Shown piece after piece: positions 59,463-64,000 of a stretch of DNA of 64,000 nucleotides. The notes below the pieces were generated by a model that had not been told where the DNA came from, did not search any database, and saw only the letters and a program-made list of their open reading frames with translations. A program made the translations under genes and the position numbers. Position 1 is the stretch's first letter. The number at the start of each line of letters is the position of its first letter. This stretch comes from Opeltia flavorubescens (lineage: Eukaryota > Ascomycota > Lecanoromycetes > Teloschistales > Teloschistaceae). The stretch covers positions 806,001 through 870,000 of the forward strand of contig KE546967.1 of assembly GCA_000442125.1 (NCBI GenBank). The letters run 5' to 3'.

Positions 59463-61017
59463 TTACTCCGGGATAGGCCTCCATACTACAAGTTTTTTAT
59501 CAAAGCCACCGCTAATTACCCACTCCTCTCCTTTCCCTCCACTTGCAAGAAGCCCATTACCAGCCCAAATGCTGCGGATCTTCGATCCAGCCTCGTGCCC
59601 CCCTTTCAACGTCGAGCTAATCTTCCCATTCGTTACATCAAGTCCACGCAGGACGCCATCATCTCCGTTTACCCAAAGGCCCGATCCGTCCGGTCGCCAG
59701 CATACCTGCGGAGTAGAGTATGGAGTCTGGGGGGCAAAAGTATTCACTTGCAGTAAAATTGCAGCATCTTCTTGTTCTTTTACAGCCAACTTTCGGCTCG
59801 ACAGACCAGCCTGGCTAGCTCGTTCGTCATCTGCTGATATTTCGATGTGTCGGGATGGGAGTGGCGGTACTAGTAATTGGACGACGATCAATTTCATATG
59901 CGGCACAGAAGAGGTAGCGACTGCGAGAAGCAGCGGATTGGTTGGACATATGGCGACTGATGATGGACAAAAGGAGATCCATGAATTCGAGTGAGGAGCA
60001 AGGTTCTGGCTTCCTAAAAGTCGTAATGTCACCGCCTCCGAAGATGTGTCGACCTCTTCCCAGCAATAGTAATGGAGGGAAGAAGAGTCACGTCTAGTCA
60101 GAAGGAGCACAGGTCGCTCAGACGCCGTGGGTGTGATGAATATGATCGTTTCCGGGTTTGTTGCTAGGCGGAGCGCACCCAGAGGTTCTCCCAATTGACA
60201 AGTATCGCTTTGAAAACGTCGGATGCGGTAAAGAAAGACCATAGCATCCCACCCTGCCGTCGCCACCCACAACGTCTCTTTGTACATCCGCTGGGCTACT
60301 TTGACGACAAACTTCTTATGATCCCTACGCTCATCAAGGACTTGGTTGCCTTGATGATCATAGAGTACAACCTGCCCAGACATACTTGTCGTGATCGTCA
60401 ACATACTTTCAGAAACAAGCATTATGCATGAGAGTATTGGACTATCGTGGATCTTGCTCAGGGATTTGAGCATAGTAAACCCATCTTGTGCGTCAAGGAG
60501 GTGTAGTCTGCGATCTGCGGTAGATGCGAACAACACNTGGCGTGTCTTGACTCCTGATTCGTCTCTGACTTCTTCGAGGGAGACGTGGAGAAGGTTTGCC
60601 GACGAAGGTAGTGAGTTCACGACTAAAGGTTTCGTGGGGGCTTTATCTTGTATCAGAAGAGAGAACGAAGCGTTGCGTATATGCGCAGGCAATTAATACC
60701 TGGCATGGTCCATTCTCGACCACCACTCAAGATACTTGATTTTTCGAAAGCGAGACTCAAGTCAAATACCTTCTTCTCCTCGAGAATTTTTTCTATGGTC
60801 AGATCGCCGTATCGAACTGATGCCGCGTCAGGTGGGAGACCTGCTTCCGCCAGGAAGGCTTGCAGTGTCTACATTATTCAGAAAAAAGACGAAAAGGTTG
60901 CAAGGCATAATAAAAAGTGTCTGAAACCGTTTTTGTCTCTAGAGCACTTACCTCTCGATAGTTATTTGCTTCGAGGAATCGAGCACACAAGCTTGCTGGG
61001 CTGTTGTCTCCTGGCAT
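59463..61017 (-). CDS. LisH domain and WD40-like repeat protein
   Basis: Three exons from the ATG at 61017. The first two rebuild a LisH motif, ASLCARFLEANNYRETLQAF, followed by GLPPDAASVRYGDLTIEKIL. The next junction, near 60706-60651, gives EWTMPDKAPTKPLVVNSLPS. The rest is a beta-propeller with weak WD40 repeats: STADRRLHLLDAQDGFTML, SMSGQVVLYDHQGNQVLDER, TAGWDAMVFLYRIRRF, GDDGVLRGLDVTNGKIS and a last repeat ISGGFDKKLVVWRPIPE. LisH plus WD40 layouts occur in E3-ligase adaptors and dynein regulators, but I cannot place this one in a named family. One N at 60537 leaves one residue undefined. About 460 residues. Its start lies about 240 bp from the stop of the neighbouring NCBP3-like gene on the same strand. 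Confidence 0.85.
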
Positions 61018-61257
61018 TATAGCCGAGGGTTTAAGCTATAGTCACAGAATGAAAGACGCAGCTGCTACGCCTAGAAGAATTCACATCTACTGATTAAAGT
61101 GGGCGGGCTTGGTTTCGCTGCGGAATCAAGTTTTATACAATGAGGTAATAGGGATGTGGATTGCGTTTAGCTTCGGTTCCGCTTCGCTCGGCATGGGTAT
61201 CTATATTCAAAGATCAATAGTCAAGATTACGAGACCTGGCTCACGAGTCGATCGCGA

Positions 61258-62817
61258 TTAGTAAAACAAATCTTCCGCTTTGTTCCTTTTCAAGCTCCGT
61301 CCTTGTAAGCGTTCCGCAAACAATTCCTTACCCTCATTGTTGGCCTTGCTATTGGGAAACAACTCTCGAATAGTTCCAACATGCGACTTTTGTGCAGCGC
61401 CAAGTATCGAGACACCTATGTCCTGACGCTTTGAAGCGCCTCGAATATCCACACCAGTATCCACCCTCAATTCGTGTGGATCGTACTGCGGCTCAGGATC
61501 AGAGCTCCGCAGCCGACCGTATGACATATCCACCGCTGTCGACGCTGTGCGTGCCAAATGGTTCCCTAAAGACAATGCCATACCCGTGGCGAATAGCTCG
61601 GCGGTCTCATCGGCAGCGTCAAAGGCGTCTGACCGACGATGTTGAACGCTGCCAATTCTGGTCGGGAACAATTCTTTTTTCAAATCCGCGGCAGCGCTCT
61701 TATTTGGAAAGAGTTCCTTTGTCGACGAAATTACTTTCTTAGTGTCCGAACGAACCGGGAGAAGCTCTTTCCCTTGATTGGCTGAGGGTGTCCTTTGCCG
61801 TTTTCTACTGGTGGGAAGAGAGACATCGCCTAGGCCTGGGGATGCGCTCCTATTTCGCGAAGACTTGCGTTCCCATCTCGAGCCAGGCCTGTAAAAATCT
61901 CCACGATGAGCGGCTCTATAGTGACTCCCTCGGTCACTGTGTATGTCGACTGCGGAAGAATCGTTTGACCTCATCGATATAGAGCTACGCCTACTTGTCG
62001 CAAACCGGCCGCCCTTCATCCCTCTTGAGTCGTCGTCGTCGTACACATTAGCATCGTGATTTCTCTCCCGAGCATCAATCCGCCTTTCTCGGTCCCCGAT
62101 ACCGTTGTAGTGTCGCTTTCTGTAGTCATGCCTACCATCGCCGTCTTTTGACCGTCGGATCTTCTCACGAGGATCGTGCTCGGGATGCATCATGTAGAAA
62201 CGACTCGCCTCATAAGCCTTTGCTTTTTTGACGTCTGTGGACAGTGCCATTCGCACCAAAAGTCTGGTTTCGGGATGATTCGACATGACTTTGGCAGAGC
62301 GGAGATGAAGTAGCTGTGTCGAGGCAGCGTTCCGATCGAGCGGCTGTGACGAGAAACAGTTGAGAGCTTCTATAGCTGCAGCAGGGGTGGTATATACAAG
62401 GTTTGCCGAGGTATCATCGATCCAGTCAATACGGATTGGTACGTGAGTTGAGTAGTGCTCGACGGCGAACGCCCTAAGATCAGCCGTCGTTATATCGTCT
62501 ACTCCTCTGATATGGACCTTATGAGTCGCGAGCGTCCCCTCCACATGCTCAGTGGTGTTGGTCTGATCCATTGCTTCTGCGGTCGGCGCTCGTGGGTAAT
62601 CCTGTATGCTGGCGTAAGCTTCATGTGAGAAGTAAGGGAATCTGGATATAAGAGACTGTATGCATACTGTGCTATGAGCCGCTTCCGGGATATCAACCGG
62701 CCCCAAATCGATATCTATGTCCATGTCCATATCACTTGTGTCCATTGTACTCGGTGCGTTATGAATGAGACCTTGGGTCTGATGAGGGACAACAGGCTGT
62801 AATATAGAAATCCCCAT
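61258..62817 (-). CDS. NCBP3-like nuclear cap-binding protein (RRM-type)
   Basis: Homologue of NCBP3, a cap-associated mRNA export factor. One exon of 519 codons from the ATG at 62817, although an inner ATG at about 62745 (MDTSDMDMDIDIDLG) may be the true start. The RRM-like domain (about residues 95-175) has HKVHIRGVDDITTADLRAFA and the signature RIDWIDDTSANLVYTTPAAA, corresponding to the W-[IL]-D-D motif of the family. LLVRMALSTDVKKAKAYEAS, RFYMMHPEHDPREKIRR follow, the conserved tail of the domain. The second half is Arg/Ser/Asp-rich and disordered, and carries several copies of a short KELFP-type motif described in the findings. A run of Asp-Met/Asp-Ile repeats marks the N-terminus. Presumed nuclear. 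Confidence 0.83.
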   Translation of the reverse strand: MGISILQPVVPHQTQGLIHNAPSTMDTSDMDMDIDIDLGPVDIPEAAHSTVCIQSLISRFPYFSHEAYASIQDYPRAPTAEAMDQTNTTEHVEGTLATHKVHIRGVDDITTADLRAFAVEHYSTHVPIRIDWIDDTSANLVYTTPAAAIEALNCFSSQPLDRNAASTQLLHLRSAKVMSNHPETRLLVRMALSTDVKKAKAYEASRFYMMHPEHDPREKIRRSKDGDGRHDYRKRHYNGIGDRERRIDARERNHDANVYDDDDSRGMKGGRFATSRRSSISMRSNDSSAVDIHSDRGSHYRAAHRGDFYRPGSRWERKSSRNRSASPGLGDVSLPTSRKRQRTPSANQGKELLPVRSDTKKVISSTKELFPNKSAAADLKKELFPTRIGSVQHRRSDAFDAADETAELFATGMALSLGNHLARTASTAVDMSYGRLRSSDPEPQYDPHELRVDTGVDIRGASKRQDIGVSILGAAQKSHVGTIRELFPNSKANNEGKELFAERLQGRSLKRNKAEDLFY

Positions 62818-63172
62818 GGACGCTAGAATGGATTGATTTAGCTAAAAGCCTGATTGGTTAACAGAGATTGATCATTTGCGAAGGTGGATGGAAGCGGGAG
62901 AGGGAAAGATCAAGCGAAGATAATGAGAGCAGTACAGTAAGATAGAAGTTTGGCAGGTGAAAGGTAAGGGATAGTACATGCCAATGACGTAGGAAGGCTT
63001 CAGTCTTAAGTGACATGTGGCTCGAAAGCATTCGGCTAATCAGAATCATTACATGACTGGGTGAGCTAACATGTTATGAGATACACTGATGGAATATACA
63101 TTTGGGACGTGACCATGCCAGATAATCGTAGCCCACACCTGCTTCTTCTCCAGACGATCCTCCATATAGCAG
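62818..63172. promoter_or_regulatory. Upstream region of the NCBP3-like gene
   Basis: About 355 bp between the NCBP3-like start and the stop of the next minus-strand gene. No gene seen. Confidence 0.4.
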
Positions 63173-64000
63173 CTAAGCATTCTTCCCATAGCTATAGTTG
63201 GTCTCCTGGCTGGCTCCTGTCCGATCTCTGTTGGGTTCATCCAGACTGGCGTCAAGATCGTTGGCACAAAGACTCGAAAAAATATCGCCAGTTTGAATGT
63301 GATGAGTACTGGTCTGAGCTTGACGCAAGCCGGCCTTTCTGCGCTCGCGCGCCTTCCTACGTTCTTCCGGATCCTGCTTGCTTGTGACCATCTTCCGCCC
63401 TGTTGGATTCTGTCTCTCTTCAAACCCTGTCTCCGACCTTCCTTCGCGTGACCACCATGACTTGACCGCCCACCGTGTTCGCTGTATTCCGTGCTGCGCC
63501 AATTTCTCCGAAATAGCTTGCCATTTTCGCTCCGTCCTATTACCTACGTTGATCTCTTCCTCCAAAAATTGCCTAATCAAATCCTTCTCATGTTGGTCGT
63601 GAACTCCTTGGGAGTTTTTAGTGCGCTTAGCTCGTGGCTCTTCACGCTCTCGTCTGTCCGAATTCTCTTCGGCTTCTGCATTTCGCTCATGCTTACTAGA
63701 TGTCATCTCAACATCTTTCACTGTGTTGGCTATGGGAAGTGCAAAGTTCTTCAGCACCTTCAGCGCTGGGAGATAATCGTCCAGTCCATCGACGATACCG
63801 CTTCCACCGGAATTCCATGTCCCACGCCCCGACCTTTTTTGAACCCTATTCTCGCAGCTCTGGGTAGGCGTCCCAACCACGGGGACCCCTGTGCTAGCAG
63901 TGCTTCTTTGGCTGAAACCCTCGCAACTAGTTGTGCCGATCCTTAAACAGGTGGTTTGCTCCGCTCCTTGGCTACGGCCGGACTGTAGATCAGTGGTACG
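63173..64000 (-). CDS. Myb/SANT-like DNA-binding protein (truncated by window end)
   Basis: The frame is open from the right edge (64000) to a stop at 63173, so the 5' end lies outside the window and about 275 codons are visible. The upstream part is Ser/Gly/Thr-rich and disordered, followed by a basic stretch (SDRREREEPRAKRTKNS) that could be a nuclear localisation signal. The only ordered segment is a Myb/SANT-like helical unit: LIRQFLEEEINVGNRTERKW, QAISEKLAQHGIQRTRWAVK and SWWSREGR, with tryptophans at the expected spacing. A second basic run EERRKARERRKAGLRQ follows. The tail is polar. Probably a chromatin or DNA-binding regulator; not recognised as a named family. No splice sites are needed in the visible part. 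Confidence 0.68.
   Translation of the reverse strand, partial: RTTDLQSGRSQGAEQTTCLRIGTTSCEGFSQRSTASTGVPVVGTPTQSCENRVQKRSGRGTWNSGGSGIVDGLDDYLPALKVLKNFALPIANTVKDVEMTSSKHERNAEAEENSDRREREEPRAKRTKNSQGVHDQHEKDLIRQFLEEEINVGNRTERKWQAISEKLAQHGIQRTRWAVKSWWSREGRSETGFEERQNPTGRKMVTSKQDPEERRKARERRKAGLRQAQTSTHHIQTGDIFSSLCANDLDASLDEPNRDRTGASQETNYSYGKNA

Noticed and set aside
1-64000. Transposons, virus-like elements, secondary-metabolite cluster, CRISPR or defence system
   Set aside because: No transposase, reverse transcriptase, long terminal or inverted repeats, backbone synthase or repeat-spacer array was seen; the content is ordinary fungal housekeeping and regulatory genes.

Overview
The window is nuclear chromosomal DNA of a filamentous ascomycete (Pezizomycotina). 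Genes lie on both strands. Most have several short introns of about 48-66 nt with GT..AG borders, and the protein set is typically fungal: PalB/Rim13 calpain, Pdx1, Gpc1, a vezatin/Inp2-like protein, TAF5 with LisH and WD40, Cdh1, and C2H2 regulators. I cannot fix the class or genus by eye. There are three isolated N bases (12274, 14653, 60537), all inside genes. I saw no rRNA, tRNA, CRISPR array, transposon or virus-like element.

Layout. 1-938 (-): end-truncated conserved fungal protein. 1512-2239 (+): mitochondrial ClpP. 2496-5316 (-): TAF5, divergent from Med11 (5548-6114, +). 7830-9773 (+): Vps5 sorting nexin. 9963-11693 (-): Dcr2-like phosphoesterase. 12116-13759 (-): Gpc1 acyltransferase, divergent from cohesin SMC1 (14074-18138, +). 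18865-20508 (+): unknown protein. 20728-21675 (-): two-TM mitochondrial-type protein. 21938-23470 (+): Pdx1. 23713-25080 (-): Pho13-type phosphatase. 25622-27473 (-): Cdh1. 28299-30049 (+): aspartyl aminopeptidase. 30445-35982 (-): Yta7/ATAD2 ATPase. 37197-38382 (-): peroxisomal carrier. 38988-41555 (+): Rim13/PalB.

The second half is sparser. It holds two C2H2 regulators (43835-44671, + and 45944-47891, -) with a small unrecognised three-exon gene between them (44986-45578, -), then an APH/ACAD10-type kinase-like protein (49802-51085, -), a vezatin-like gene (51797-53868, +), PCNA (54604-55606, +), pyridoxal kinase (55918-57344, +), dUTPase (57441-58130, -), ribosomal protein eL29 (58338-58731, +), a LisH-WD40 protein (59463-61017, -), an NCBP3-like cap-binding factor (61258-62817, -) and an end-truncated Myb/SANT-like protein (63173-64000, -).

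The genes are mostly housekeeping, with no obvious biosynthetic cluster or defence system. The closest thing to a functional neighbourhood is PCNA / pyridoxal kinase / dUTPase: ACGCGT (MCB-like) hexamers lie upstream of both PCNA and dUTPase, which fits G1/S co-regulation. The main points for follow-up are a PCNA start codon split by an intron, a GC-AG intron, an SQ-dipeptide tract in Yta7, repeated ELFP-type motifs in the NCBP3-like protein, a possible mitochondrial-targeting extension of the aminopeptidase, and the small unrecognised spliced gene. Exon borders were assigned by eye from splice signals, frame and family resemblance.
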